The notes under the pieces are model-generated. The model saw nothing but the letters and a program-made list of their open reading frames with translations. It was not told the DNA's origin and made no database searches. Made by a program: the position numbers and the translations under genes. A stretch of 64,000 nucleotides of DNA from Chara braunii (lineage: Eukaryota; Streptophyta; Charophyceae; Charales; Characeae): positions 1,085,085 through 1,149,084 of the forward strand of contig BFEA01000313.1 in NCBI GenBank assembly GCA_003427395.1. Reading direction: 5' to 3'. Numbering within the stretch: position 1 is the stretch's first letter; every line of letters begins with the position of its first letter. Positions 43,291 through 53,438 of this stretch are shown here, piece by piece.

Positions 43291-44022
43291 ATGGTTCTTC
43301 TTCGGCCCATCGTCTGGAACACCCTGAACCTGTCTTATGTACTATCTCTGGACGACTCTCTTGACGAGCTTGGTAACGAGTTGCTAGCATTACGAAGCTC
43401 GTGGGCTAAGAAATCTAAGTCTAAGGGTGACCTACTACTTGCGGATGTAAAGATTGCACATGCACGTGTAGGTGCATTGTTGGACTCAGGATCAACGCGA
43501 TCCTACATATTTGAGAAGGCAATTCGCAAGTTCTATCTCGGAATGAAGGTAAAAGATTTGTCTCGACCTATCACGTCTATTCTCGTTGACAGACGCACAA
43601 TCACTATCTCGCAATGTGTTGATCGTGTCAAATATCGATTTCGCACCAAGGAAGGGAAAAAAATTATTCACGAGGTATCCTTCCTCGTAGAAAAGAATTT
43701 ACCCTTTGACTTGATTTTGAGAATGGACTGGCACGAGGAAGCCAACCCAGAAATCAAGTTCAAGGAAAAGGTAGTGCTACCGCGAGATGCACACTCTGAA
43801 TTGAAACCTATCATACTGTACCATAAGTTTGACTCTGACTCTAGTCTTTCTTTCTGTTGTATGAGTTATCCTGCATTTCGATCGATGGTTTCAAAGAGAA
43901 AGTTGGAACAGGAAGTAATGACGGTCTTAGTAAAGAAAGCAGGTGAGTCTTCTACTTCCTATCCTCCTTCGATTGAAAAACTCTTAAAAGAGTATAAAGA
44001 ATTACTAACTAAACCAACATGA
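43291..44022 (+). CDS. pol: Aspartic protease region of element E
   Basis: A 243-residue open frame with VGALLDSGSTRSYIF (catalytic DSGST) and LPFDLILRMDWHEEANPEI, the second conserved protease block (normally ILGMDW; here G is replaced by R). It ends KPT before a TGA, after which RT continues in a nearby frame. The frame appears usable for the protease domain, but it has lost its fusion to RT. Confidence 0.85.
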   Translation: MVLLRPIVWNTLNLSYVLSLDDSLDELGNELLALRSSWAKKSKSKGDLLLADVKIAHARVGALLDSGSTRSYIFEKAIRKFYLGMKVKDLSRPITSILVDRRTITISQCVDRVKYRFRTKEGKKIIHEVSFLVEKNLPFDLILRMDWHEEANPEIKFKEKVVLPRDAHSELKPIILYHKFDSDSSLSFCCMSYPAFRSMVSKRKLEQEVMTVLVKKAGESSTSYPPSIEKLLKEYKELLTKPT

Positions 44023-44640
44023 ATAACTGAGTGTGCAATTAAGCACACCATTGAAATTATTCCTGGTAGTAAGATTCCCAAGGGCCCTATCTACCGAATG
44101 TCTGCTAGGAAACTTGAGGAATTAAGAAAACAATTGCAAGACTTAACAGAAAAAGGATGGATCCACCCAAGCTCCTCTCCTTATGGTGCTCCTGTCTTGT
44201 TTATACCTAAGAAGGAAGGTGAGTTACGTCTTCGTATAGACTACAGAGGGTTGAATGTCGTCACTGTTAAGAATGCTGAACCGCTTCCTCGCATTGACGA
44301 CTTACTTGACCAGTTACAGGGATGCAAGTACTTTAGCAAGATTGATTTGAAATTTGGGTATCACCAGATCGAGGTGGAACCTCCGATCAACATAAGACCG
44401 CTTTCCGGACCAGGTATGACCACTATGAGTTCGTGGTAATGCCCTTCGGATTAACGAATCCCCCTGCCACTTTTCAAAGGTCAATGAATGACTTGTTTCG
44501 TCAATGGTTGGATAACTTTGTCATTATCTATACAGTAAAACATTAGAGGATCATGAGAAGCGCCTTCGTCTGGTGCTCGGGAAGTTGCGTGAGGGCACTT
44601 TAAGATAAACTCAAAGAAGTCTGAATTTGGTAAGTCCGAA
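44023..44640 (+). pseudogene. pol: Reverse transcriptase of element E (catalytic motif deleted)
   Basis: Open from 44,098: [51 protein letters not shown] with the first catalytic Asp. A shift near 44,380 follows, then [20 protein letters not shown] in another frame. At 44,521-44,535 the sequence goes straight from a VIIY-type segment to [10 protein letters not shown]-type residues, so the LDD of the active-site YLDD is missing and the frame shifts. This RT cannot be active. Confidence 0.9.
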
Positions 44641-45440
44641 GTGTTATACCTAGGACATATAGTAAACGAAGAAAGTCTAAGGACGAAAGAAAAAAAATAT
44701 CAGCAATTAGAGATTGACCACAAGCTAAAGTCTATTACTGAAATGCGATCTTTCCTTGGTCTAGCTAGTTATTATAGGAAGTTTGTTAGAAACTTCTCAC
44801 TGATTGCTGCACCAACGCGAAGATTGTTAAAGGAAGAAACTATCTGGTTGTGGGATAATAAGGATTGTGAGTCCTCCTTTCGAAAATTGAAGTATGCATT
44901 GACTCATTACTCTGTCCTTAAGATTGCTGACCCATCTTCGCCTTTCATTGTCACCACTGACGCTATGGGATTGGCGCTTTTCTTCAGCAAGATGACGGCA
45001 AGGGATATAGGCCCATACAATTTATGTCTAAACGATTGCCGTATGACAAAGTCGCCAACTTCACGTATGAAAGAGAACTCTATGCCTTAGTGTATGTGTT
45101 GGACACATGGAGGCACTACCTGTTAGGGAGACACTTTACTGTGTACTCAGACCCCTCAACCCTAAAGTGGATAAAAACACAGTCTAGAATCTATGACAAG
45201 TTGGTAAAATGGTCTGCATTCATTGACACCTTTAACTTTGAACTCAAGACTATCAAAGGTAAATCTAATGTAGTTGCAGATGCTTTGTCCCGACGCAGTG
45301 ATTTCTTTGGTGCAATTGTCTCTTACTTGGATGTTGGGAATTACCTGAAAGACCAGATTCGCCAAGGACTGATCCTATCTGGAAACCAATCATGGATATG
45401 CTTGTACGAGATCCGTCCCAACTACCCAACTATAGACTGA
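44641..45440 (+). pseudogene. pol: RT connection and RNase H of element E
   Basis: [39 protein letters not shown], then a small deletion and frame change at about 44,965, then RLPYDKVANFTYERELYALV, TWRHYLLGRHFTVYSDPSTL and VVADALSRRSDFF. All RNase H landmarks are present but split between two overlapping frames. It follows RT directly and precedes integrase. Confidence 0.9.
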
Positions 45441-45481
45441 CTGATAGGTTGTTATTCTTGATTGACCAAACCGAATAAAGA

Positions 45482-46327
45482 TTGTGTATTCCTCATAAGG
45501 AAGAGATTAAGAGTCTGATAATTGGGGAATGCCACGATACTGAGGGTCATTTTGGTTTCAAGAAAACATATGATAAAGTTAGAGAACGTTTCGAATGGAA
45601 GGGACATAAAGAAGATGTACTAACATATGTTCGTACCTGTTTAGTGTGTCAGAGAAACAAGCCATCGGATGGGAATCCCCTTGGACTTCTTAAGCCATTA
45701 CCTATACCAAGCGAACCAGGTGAGTCTATCTCAATTGACTTCATGAGTTTGGTTAAAAGTCGCAATGGTAATAATCAAGTGATGGTAATTGTGGACCATT
45801 TCTCTAAATACGCTATGTTTGTTCCTTTACCAGCAGAAGCGCGTACTGAACTTGTCATTCAAAAATTTCAGATGCGATGGGTCACTGAGTATGGGTTTCC
45901 TAAATCCATTGTGTCTTACCGAGATGTCAGGTTCACCAGTCTGCCATGGCAAAAACTGATGGAAGCTTATGGCACACGGTTGACCATGTCGTCAGGGAGG
46001 CATCCCGAAACGAATGGCCAGACTTAACAGATGAACCGTCTGTGCCAACAACTTTTGTGTATGTATGTTAGACCCGATCAGATTGATTGGGACGAAAATT
46101 TACCCAAAATTGCTAGTGCATATAACAACAGTGTCCACACTTCCACTGGACGAATCCCGAACGCACTTCACAAAGGGTGGAAACCTAAACGTCCCATTGA
46201 TGTACTAAACCAGGACCAATTCCTTAGGTTGCCCCCAGGGATCCGAGAATATGCAATACTGTTCGAGGAGGACATTCAAAAAGTTAAAGATAATCTAAGG
46301 AAAGCTCAACTAAGGACGACTGAATAA
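45482..46327 (+). pseudogene. pol: Integrase of element E (stop at catalytic Glu)
   Basis: HHCC zinc domain: IGECHDTEGHFGFKKTYDKV (two His) and CLVCQRNKPS (two Cys). Core: SISIDFMSL with the first Asp, SYRDVRF with the second Asp, HPETNGQT followed by TAA (46,025-46,027) exactly where the catalytic Glu of the usual GQTE motif stands, then QMNRLCQQLL in the same frame. One point change can turn GAA into TAA. The frame resumes to 46,327. Integrase would insert the cDNA; the core is inactive as written. Confidence 0.9.
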
Positions 46328-46354
46328 GCCAACAGACACCGTCGACCGTCCACA

Positions 46355-46812
46355 TTCAAAGAGGCAAAGAGGGTGATCTGGTTTGGGTAAAATCTAAAGA
46401 GTTTTCATTAGAAGAAGATGTCTTCCAGAAATTGCTTCCTGTCTATTTGGGACCCTGGGAAGTTCTCAAAGTAATTGGGGATGCAGAGGGACCGTCTTAT
46501 TGAATTGATATTCCCCCTCATCTCAAAACTTACCCCGTCTTTCACGCGTCCAAATTGTTACCGTATGTAGAAGGAAATGAGTTTCCACATAGACCTTCTA
46601 TGATTCCACCAGACATGGATGGCGGATATGAGGTAGACAGAATCATAGAGCATGGTTACTTCTCTACGGGAGGACGTGGACGACCTCAGAAGCAGTTCAA
46701 GGCACGTTTCAAGTCTCAAGCAGCATCTGAGGACAGATGGTTTAATAAACGAGAACTAAATGAAACTGCTCCTGATATTTTCGCTGCTTATGAACGAGGG
46801 TTGAAGTCTTAA
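46355..46812 (+). pseudogene. pol: Integrase C-terminus with chromodomain (element E)
   Basis: 46,355-46,554 reads GDLVWVKSKEF, LLPVYLGPWEVLKVIGD (GPY/F-type module) and, after a stop at 46,501-46,503, HLKTYPVFHASKLLPYVEGN. From 46,629 a chromodomain-like segment follows: YEVDRIIEHGYF, QFKARFKSQAASEDRWF, ELNETAPDIFAAYE. Chromodomains direct integration to marked chromatin in chromoviruses. The usual aromatic cage residues are partly changed, as in many plant chromoviruses. The ORF ends 40 bp before the 3' LTR. Confidence 0.82.
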
Positions 46813-46830
46813 ATATTTCTGTGGTGGAAC

Positions 46831-46851
46831 TTGAAAATGGGCCGGCAGGAA
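46831..46851 (+). promoter_or_regulatory. Polypurine tract of element E
   Basis: TTGAAAATGGGCCGGCAGGAA ends directly at the 3' LTR. Purine-rich, in the position where plus-strand priming takes place. Confidence 0.65.
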
Positions 46852-47871
46852 TGCAGTAACCCTGTTCAGAAGTAGCCTGGGGTCCAGAACTCAGCCCAAG
46901 GCAACGCATACCTGAGTTGGTCTGCGCTGGGCTGTGTGACCAAGACACGCCCATGCCCGAGTCTGTCACGGTTGGCTGTGTGACCGAACACTGCACACAG
47001 GAAATTCAAGGGTCAAAGTCAACTGTAGAGTCAAAGGTACCGCACCCAGGCCCTTGGTTGGATACACTCATTTGTTGTGCGCAGAAACCAGACAAGCATC
47101 CAGGCCGGAGGGAATGCGGTTTCATACCAATCTGGGCCTTAGTTTGTATCGAAATCTGGACGGCTGAGGGTGGTAGCATCCGGGGCCCAGACCCCGAGTC
47201 AACGCTACATAAGCGCTGACTTTCCTGGCTTTGACATTCATTCTGTCTTACGTCGATGCTGTCTTCACGCGTTGACGACGACTCTGGCTCGACGCTGCGA
47301 AGCTGGCTGAGCGCTGGCTCTGTGCTGGCATTGTGTCCACAGCGACGCGCTGCTGGTCCGGCATGGTGGCTGACTTGCACCTGTCTTCTTGGCATGCTGA
47401 CGTGGCAGCTGCCATGCGCTGTCGCTGACGTGGCTGCTGCCACGTGAACTACTGGTTGACGAGGTGAAGCTATGTGACTTGTGTTGCTGTTCTGATTATC
47501 GTCATTCAAGAGGAGATCAAGACTGTGGAGAGATCGTGGATACTTCACTGGTTGTCTTCATGTTGACATTGCTCCATCGCTGATGAGGGACTGACTAGAA
47601 GTGCCACGTGGCACATTGAGGTTACTTCAGATACTCGTTCAGATTATTGATTATTGAGGTGGTGATNGCGGAGGGAGCCCGAAGAAGCAGTGGGCATTGT
47701 TTCTATCTTCCCCACTCAAGTCTTTCCTCCCTCTCATCTACCTCGTCTGTGTATGTCTTCTCTTCTCTTGGGTATCTGGACACGAATACGATTATTGATA
47801 ATCATCAGCTGGTTGACACTCATTTGGACTTGCATTGTTGACAACTGTCTTCACGATCTGGGTTCATTGCA
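46852..47871 (+). repeat. 3' LTR of element E
   Basis: 1,020 bp, TGCAGTAACC to TTCATTGCA with canonical TG/CA ends. It contains two GCTGACGTGG motifs (47,396 and 47,424) where the 5' LTR has one, through a 27-bp length difference, and the GTGCCACGTGGCAC palindrome (47,601-47,614). One N at 47,667 lies in the part missing from the 5' LTR. Confidence 0.95.
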
Positions 47872-47876
47872 ACCAC

Positions 47877-48458
47877 TACCTTTGAGCCTGTTTCCCCCAC
47901 CCTCATTTTCACTGTGCGCTCAGTTTTGCCGAGCCTGGGTCCCGCTCTGTTTTATTGTGTGGAACTCTTGTGAAAAAAAAAAAAAACGTGTTGCATTGGA
48001 AAAAGAAAAGCAGGGCATTACAGCACCTAGGTCACATCGGCGACAGAGAAAAAGAAAAAGAAGAAGGGGACAACCATCTGGACGTCATAGCAGGTGGATA
48101 CATCCAGCAGAGTGCTTGTGTGAGTGTGCCCGAAGTGAGAGCGAAGCGTCGTGGTCAGGTCCACAAAAGAAGGCGCAAAAAAAACAAATGAAACAACCCA
48201 AGGACGGGAAAGCAGGTTGATAGTACTTGATACCTTCTCAGTAGTACTGGTGTGAGTGTGCCCTCCATGCCACTGTGTCGGCAGCCCGTGGAATGTGCCC
48301 TGCCTCCCTGGCTGGGCACTAAAACGAAACAAAAGAAAAAAAAACAAAAACAACAAAATCTGAAGGTAGCCAGAATAGTGATTAGATACGTTTTGAAAGT
48401 TCTTTCTTTTTTTTTTTTTTTTTTTTGAAAAAGCACACATTCAAGTTTTGCAAGCTCT
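47877..48458. other. No recognised gene; poly-A and poly-T tracts
   Basis: Contains an A tract near 47,973, A-rich and Lys-codon-rich stretches that give spurious open frames, and a 25-bp T tract ending at 48,426. Confidence 0.4.
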
Positions 48459-49072
48459 GGTGCGAGGTCCCATTAGCAGTCGGATAGGAGTGTGGCCGAT
48501 CCAGTGTGACACTGAGTGGCAGCGGGCTGACAGGTTCACTACGAATTTCTGGGCTGAAAAAACAGGAAGGCAAAAGAAAAAAATAGAAACAGAGACCTCC
48601 CACCCGAAATCACGGCAGAGTGCTTCCCAGCTCTGATGGTGGTGGTTGCAACAACAGTGAACATAGTAACCGCCACATTTTCTGGAATCAACTCTACTTC
48701 TGTCAGCAGTGATCCTGACACCCTCCACATACTCAGTGATTGAAGGAGGGCTCCACCCAATGAGATAATTGCACAACAGCAAGTAAAATACTGAAAATCT
48801 TCTATCCAGTGGGCCTATGGCTGACCCCACCCTCTTTCGGGGTTGGCCACACCCCCAACTGATTGAAAAGATTCTGGCGGGAAGCTTTCTCTGCATGGGC
48901 ATGCCCAGTGTTAAGGAGAGGAGGAGGGGATCAAAGATCTCCTTACTTTTTCGGGTAATACATGTAAAATACTGACCATGGGATCACGAGTACTGCACGG
49001 CAGGATTTGGGTCACTCAACTGCCCCACAAACTCGTTTCTATCCTATCCCGTTGCTAATGGGACCTCGCCCC
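48459..49072. mobile_element. Inverted-repeat transposon (MITE-like, 614 bp)
   Basis: The left end GGTGCGAGGTCCCATTAGCA (48,459-48,478), continuing GTCGGATAGGA, is the complement of the right end (49,041-49,072) apart from two or three mismatches, giving terminal repeats of about 31 bp. The interior has no recognisable transposase; a 153-codon minus-strand open frame (48,902-48,441) crosses the left terminal repeat and is judged fortuitous. No clear target duplication. Confidence 0.75.
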
Positions 49073-49300
49073 TGGTATGAGCTTTACCTTGTTCACGGGT
49101 GGGCGATCACATTTTTGACATCACCATCTTTGGCGATTTTTCATTTTTTTTTGTTTTCTGGATCAGCCAAATGCCCTGAAAATTGATAGGCATATACTCG
49201 ACATGCTACAGAACCCACCAAAAAAAAATCAATATATAGATACTTTTTCAGGCCCCGAAATGATTTTTGGCGGGGTCCGGACTTGGAAGTACGGCCCACT
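49073..49300. other. No recognised gene
   Basis: AT-rich spacer with no feature seen. Confidence 0.3.
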
Positions 49301-49361
49301 CACGTTCGGCCGGACACCCGAACGTTCGGCGGCGGGTGGAGACCCTCCCCGAACGTTCGGG
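49301..49361. repeat. Cluster of CCGAACGTTCGG palindromes
   Basis: A 12-bp palindrome CCGAACGTTCGG (49,318-49,329) and a 14-bp palindrome CCCGAACGTTCGGG (49,348-49,361), plus a half-site ACGTTCGGCCGG at 49,302. Centres are 31 bp apart. An AT-rich TATATTTATTT follows. Confidence 0.85.
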
Positions 49362-49514
49362 CGGGTAACCCTGCATATATTTATTTCATAATCCATAAAA
49401 GGGTGGAGGGCAAAAGGCAACTTCCCTAAGACAGAGGACACCACCAGCAAGAAAGCACCGACCCCATCCGCCATAGGTCCGAAAAAACTTGGCGAGCCCT
49501 CCTGCGTCGGCCCA

Positions 49515-49735
49515 GTGTGCATGTGTGTATGTGTATGCTTGTTGGCACACTCACTTGTGCCAGACTATTTCACTGGAATTTCACCGACTCATTGGGAGGT
49601 TGAGCCCCGACAGTCTGCCCAGGATGCATGTGTGTGCGTGCGCGTGTGTGCATGCACGTGTGTGGCCGTGTCTGTGCTTGCATTTACGTGCATGCATGAG
49701 TGTGTGTGTCCATGTGTTGACCGTGTGTTGTCCGT
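49515..49735. repeat. GT-rich low-complexity tract
   Basis: Interrupted (TG)n and (CGTG)n repeats give long open frames on both strands with Cys/Val or Thr/His bias. These are not genes. Confidence 0.85.
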
Positions 49736-49904
49736 GTAAGCGCATTGAGAGAGTGCTGGAGTAGGTGGGCGTAGGTGCATCGAGTGTCGTAGGCATGTTG
49801 AGTGGCGTGTTGAGAAGCCCGGTACTTCGACTGGCGGACTAATATACTGGTCGCCCACAAAAAAACATCAAAGAAATCAAAGGAAAAACAACAAAAAATG
49901 GTGG

Positions 49905-49914
49905 GCGGCCGCNN
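49905..49914. other. GCGGCCGC next to two N
   Basis: An 8-bp NotI-type site touches two ambiguous bases; a possible join in the assembly. Confidence 0.4.
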
Positions 49915-49983
49915 CGTTGCTTCACCTGGGCGAGCAGTTTGAGGCCATTCGGCACATCCGGTACCAACCGGTACCTTTTTCCA

Positions 49984-50115
49984 GCGAATGGCCTGGATTG
50001 CAGGCCAATTACCACCATGGACGGCCCAGATCTCAGGTCGATGAGAAAAAAATCTCATTGACCTGAGATATGTGCCGTCCACGGTGGTGATCGGCCTGTG
50101 ATCCGGGCCATTCGT
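49984..50115. repeat. Foldback hairpin, 63-bp arms
   Basis: GCGAATGGCC...GATGAGA (49,984-50,046) pairs with TCTCAT...GGCCATTCGT (50,053-50,115) with about one mismatch in ten, around a loop of six A. No reading frame. It resembles foldback MITEs with ATGGACGGCCCAGAT arms and could also produce a precursor-like hairpin RNA if transcribed. Confidence 0.88.
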
Positions 50116-50828
50116 TATGATGCTTAGGGGTTTCTAGAGTATTGTCAATGTGTATCACTTTGCTGGGGAAATCACAGTCAGAAAACTAAGCAGAGAGAAG
50201 CCAACCGCCCACCACAAACCATGCACAATACTGCGAAACTTCGTGCAAAAGAATGATGGACCACCCATCAGAGATGAGTGCTTGTGATTAAAGAACTTCA
50301 CAAAAAAATAATAACGACCCGTCAGAGGTGAGTGCATGTCATCTGGAAAGCCACCAGCAAAAGTTGAATTTCCAAACAGAAATCCATCCTCCTGTATTGT
50401 TCCTCTCATGACTTTATCCTCCTCCTGAGGTCACCGACTTTCCCATCCACTGAACAGATTTGCATAACGACATAACCCGGAACTCCTCAGTGATCTAATG
50501 GTGTCCCCTATGGCCTGGCATCTAAGGAAAGCTGTGGAGTACTCAATGTCAGCACTAGCACAAATTTGCCAGAAAAGCAGGAGCATGTCGCTCTCGGGCT
50601 GAATGAATAGCAGCGCCTGGCTGCCAACATCCCACAACATGGAGCTTTCCGTGTTTTCATCTCAACCAAGCATGTGGCTTTCTGGTAAAGATATCACCTG
50701 CAGCTGGAGATCTTCGGGCAAAAGAATAGCATTGTCTTGACCCTCTTAGAAGAGGTGTAAACGGGCCTCGACATTGCTCCAATCGTCTTTCAAATGAGCC
50801 CTTTGCACATGCTGCAACATCGACCAAC
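50116..50828. other. No recognised gene
   Basis: GATGG...TCAGAGRTGAGTGC occurs twice (about 50,264 and 50,318) as a short imperfect repeat. No gene is supported. Confidence 0.3.
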
Positions 50829-50985
50829 CATGAGAGCAGAAGCATGCTCGGAAATTGTGCGGCACAGAGCTGTGCTTTGAGTGCTTTGGTGAAGCCACGT
50901 GATAACCATGAAGGCAGAAGCATGCTCGGAAATTGTGCGGCACAGAGCTGTGCTTTGAGTGCTTTGGTGAAGCCACGTGATAACT
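50829..50985. repeat. 78-bp perfect tandem duplication
   Basis: GCAGAAGCATGCTCGGAAAT starts at 50,836 and 50,914 and the two 78-bp units look identical, implying a recent event. 78 is a multiple of three. Confidence 0.93.
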
Positions 50986-51143
50986 CAACAATGCCTGTGC
51001 AGATTTTGACAGGTGCCGTAAGAAAAAGGGGAGAGGAGATTATGGTAGGGCAGAAGGAGAGGAAAGGACAAAGAGGGAGCCACAAGGGCCCACAGAAAAG
51101 ACTGTGAACACAATCATGAATGGAGAACTTTGAAGAACTATCC

Positions 51144-51358
51144 NNNNNNNNNNNNNNNNNNNNNNNNNNNNNNNNNNNNNNNNNNNNNNNNNNNNNNNNN
51201 NNNNNNNNNNNNNNNNNNNNNNNNNNNNNNNNNNNNNNNNNNNNNNNNNNNNNNNNNNNNNNNNNNNNNNNNNNNNNNNNNNNNNNNNNNNNNNNNNNNN
51301 NNNNNNNNNNNNNNNNNNNNNNNNNNNNNNNNNNNNNNNNNNNNNNNNNNNNNNNNNN
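51144..51358. other. Assembly gap (215 N)
   Basis: The gap ends in a GA microsatellite, probably the reason for the break. Confidence 0.98.

Positions 51359-51440
<82 letters not shown>
51359..51440. repeat. (AG)n microsatellite
   Basis: At least 41 uninterrupted AG dinucleotides; the true length is hidden by the gap. Confidence 0.98.
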
Positions 51441-51443
<3 letters not shown>

Positions 51444-52555
51444 TTAGCCTGCTAGGACGACCTCGGGATAGAAAACTTCTTGTTCGCTCCCAGGTTCAGC
51501 CTTGATGTGTCTGCTCTTGGCCTGATTGGATTTCCTTCCTCCAATAGGATAGTCCCATTCTTGCTGCTGACATGCCCTTTCAGTACCTGGAAACTCACTC
51601 GATCCAATTCTGATGACGGCTGTGTTGTGTCAATGGATCGATGAGCATGGTTGTGCCAATTGATGGATGGACACACATACGAAGAACACCACCACACAAA
51701 CACAAAGAGAGGAAGTTGATAACCAAGAGAGTGGTATGAACTTGTTTGACCAACAGCCAGCCAGCCAGCCACCCAGAACCCACGGCGCAGGAACGACATA
51801 TGACAGCCTGAGGATATGCGGCAACCACCACCCTGATAGTGGCTGATACTTTCATCTCTTCTCTATACTCTCAAAGAATACAGCGGGTCTCGTGTAACGG
51901 TCCCACGTGTCCGATAGCAGCCGGTCCCGCGTTGGGACTGATGGGGTTATTGACAGGCGCTATGAAAACTGGCCGGACTGTGTTAGAGAGGCGGCGTGGG
52001 TCGGATGCAGTCACGTGCACAGAGAAGTGGAAAAGTCCCATCCCAGGTTGTTGCATGATTGGTGGGTTCACGTTGCTTCTTTTTTTGTCCTTTTGTGGCA
52101 TGTCCAAGGAAAATGAGCTAGAGCGAATGACAGAAATCCAAATTGCATAATCACATTGAAAAGCAGATAGTCGATTGTCCAACAGAAAGCAGAATGCACA
52201 AATACACACCAATCATGAGCACAGCAAAGAACTCATTTGCCAATGTCAGTCCTGTCTCGCCACCATCAACAAAGTATCCAATGCCACTCTTCCCTCCTGG
52301 CGACTGGCGACCAACCACAAACTCACGACACCTATCACCGATATGGTAGTCCAAAATTTCATCGAACAAGATCAAAATGTCGTGGACAATAAGTCACCAA
52401 TGTCGGAGATACAGAGTCCTAATGTAAACGGTGTCCGATCTGTGGTGCCGCCGAGTATCAACCCCAACAATCTCCAAGTCTAGAATCCGGTAAGTATCAC
52501 AGCCTCTTACCACCAAAGTCCAACACTGATCTCTGTCCAACTCGTGTCAAGTCTC
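51441..52555. other. No recognised gene
   Basis: Short open frames on both strands. The best (52,375-52,151 minus; 52,175-52,483 plus) have no family resemblance that I can name. Confidence 0.3.
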
Positions 52556-52700
52556 CAATCTGAAGAAGAAGAAGAAGAAGTCTGAAGAAGAAGAAGTCTG
52601 AAGAAGAAGAAGAAGAAGTCTGAAGAAGAAGAAGAAGAAGTATGAAGAAGAAGAAGAAGATGGAGATGGAGAAGAGGAAGATGGAGATAGCGGAGGAGGA
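52556..52700. repeat. (GAA)n microsatellite with TCT interruptions
   Basis: GAAGAAGAA runs broken by GTCTGAAG, then GATGGAGA repeats. Confidence 0.95.
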
Positions 52701-53438
52701 GGGAGAGATGGTGAGGTAGGGAGGAGGAGAATCCTCACTGCCCTGTCCTAAGCCTTACCTGCAGGGTGCAAGACGGCGTTGCAATGACTTGCTGATTTCT
52801 ACTGCCGAGATTGACTGCGAGGCTGTACACTAACCGGTAGGTTAGATTTGTAATTTTGTTTGGCTGAGGGCTAACCGAGAGACCTGCCTGTAGGGAAATT
52901 CGTGAGGGACAGATCTGCAAATCTGGGAAAATACAGGCCCAGTACTAACCCGAATTCCTACAGCTACCCTAACTGCCTATAGCAGGCCCGGGCTACCCCT
53001 AGGACAGACAGGCCCTAAGCGGCCTATGCTGCTAGACGGTCCTATAGCCTATAGCCGGGTCCGGTAGAGGCCGAGAGGCCGAAACAGCAACGGTACCGGT
53101 CGGTCAGTCAGTCCGGTCTAGTTCTAGAGAGTCTATAGATAGGTTAGGCCCATCGGTTCAGGACTTTTGGCAGTTCATTTCTCGCGAAGCAGCATTGGAG
53201 AAGCCAAGCAAGTTGGTGGCGGTGCTGGTCTACAAGCGGCATCCTGAGACGCACCGTGACAGCAGCCATAGCCGGCCCTCTCTGAGTCTGCCATAGCTGG
53301 GGCATCCTCAGCGCATCTACCCCTGGGAGTATCTGCGTATGGCCGGGCTATATCGGGGCTCTACACTGTGTACTCGTGGGTGGTGGCAGCCATAGCTGCC
53401 TATTCCTTCGTCAGAGTTGTCCATCGACACTGAAGACT
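52701..53438. other. Spacer left of element F
   Basis: CCGGT- and TATAG-rich sequence with no coding signal. The integrase and 3' LTR of element F would be expected here but are not visible. Confidence 0.3.

Larger units (their letters stand above)
38809..47871 (+). mobile_element. Element E: Ty3/gypsy chromovirus with both LTRs
   Basis: A 9.06-kb element bounded by two direct LTRs and flanked by the 5-bp duplication ACCAC (38,804-38,808 and 47,872-47,876), which marks integrase-mediated insertion. Internal order is PBS, long leader, gag, protease, RT, RNase H, integrase with GPY/F-like end, chromodomain and polypurine tract. That is the order of plant chromoviruses. LTRs differ at about one base in ten by eye count, so the insertion is old. 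Gag, RT and integrase all carry disabling lesions. It could move only with help from another copy. Confidence 0.95.

Noticed and set aside
47690-48220. 176-codon plus-strand open frame
   Set aside because: It begins in the 3' LTR and continues through Lys-rich A-tract sequence; chance frame.
48441-48902. 153-codon minus-strand open frame as a transposase
   Set aside because: It runs through the element's own terminal repeat and shows no DDE or zinc-finger motif.
49489-50082. Cys/Val- and His/Thr-rich open frames on both strands
   Set aside because: Produced by the GT/CA low-complexity tract.
51120-51455. Open frames across the gap ending in Arg-Glu repeats
   Set aside because: Composed of N and the (AG)n microsatellite.
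52151-52483. Open frames on both strands near 52.3 kb as a small gene
   Set aside because: No recognised motif, no repeat partner and a frame break when extended; evidence too thin.
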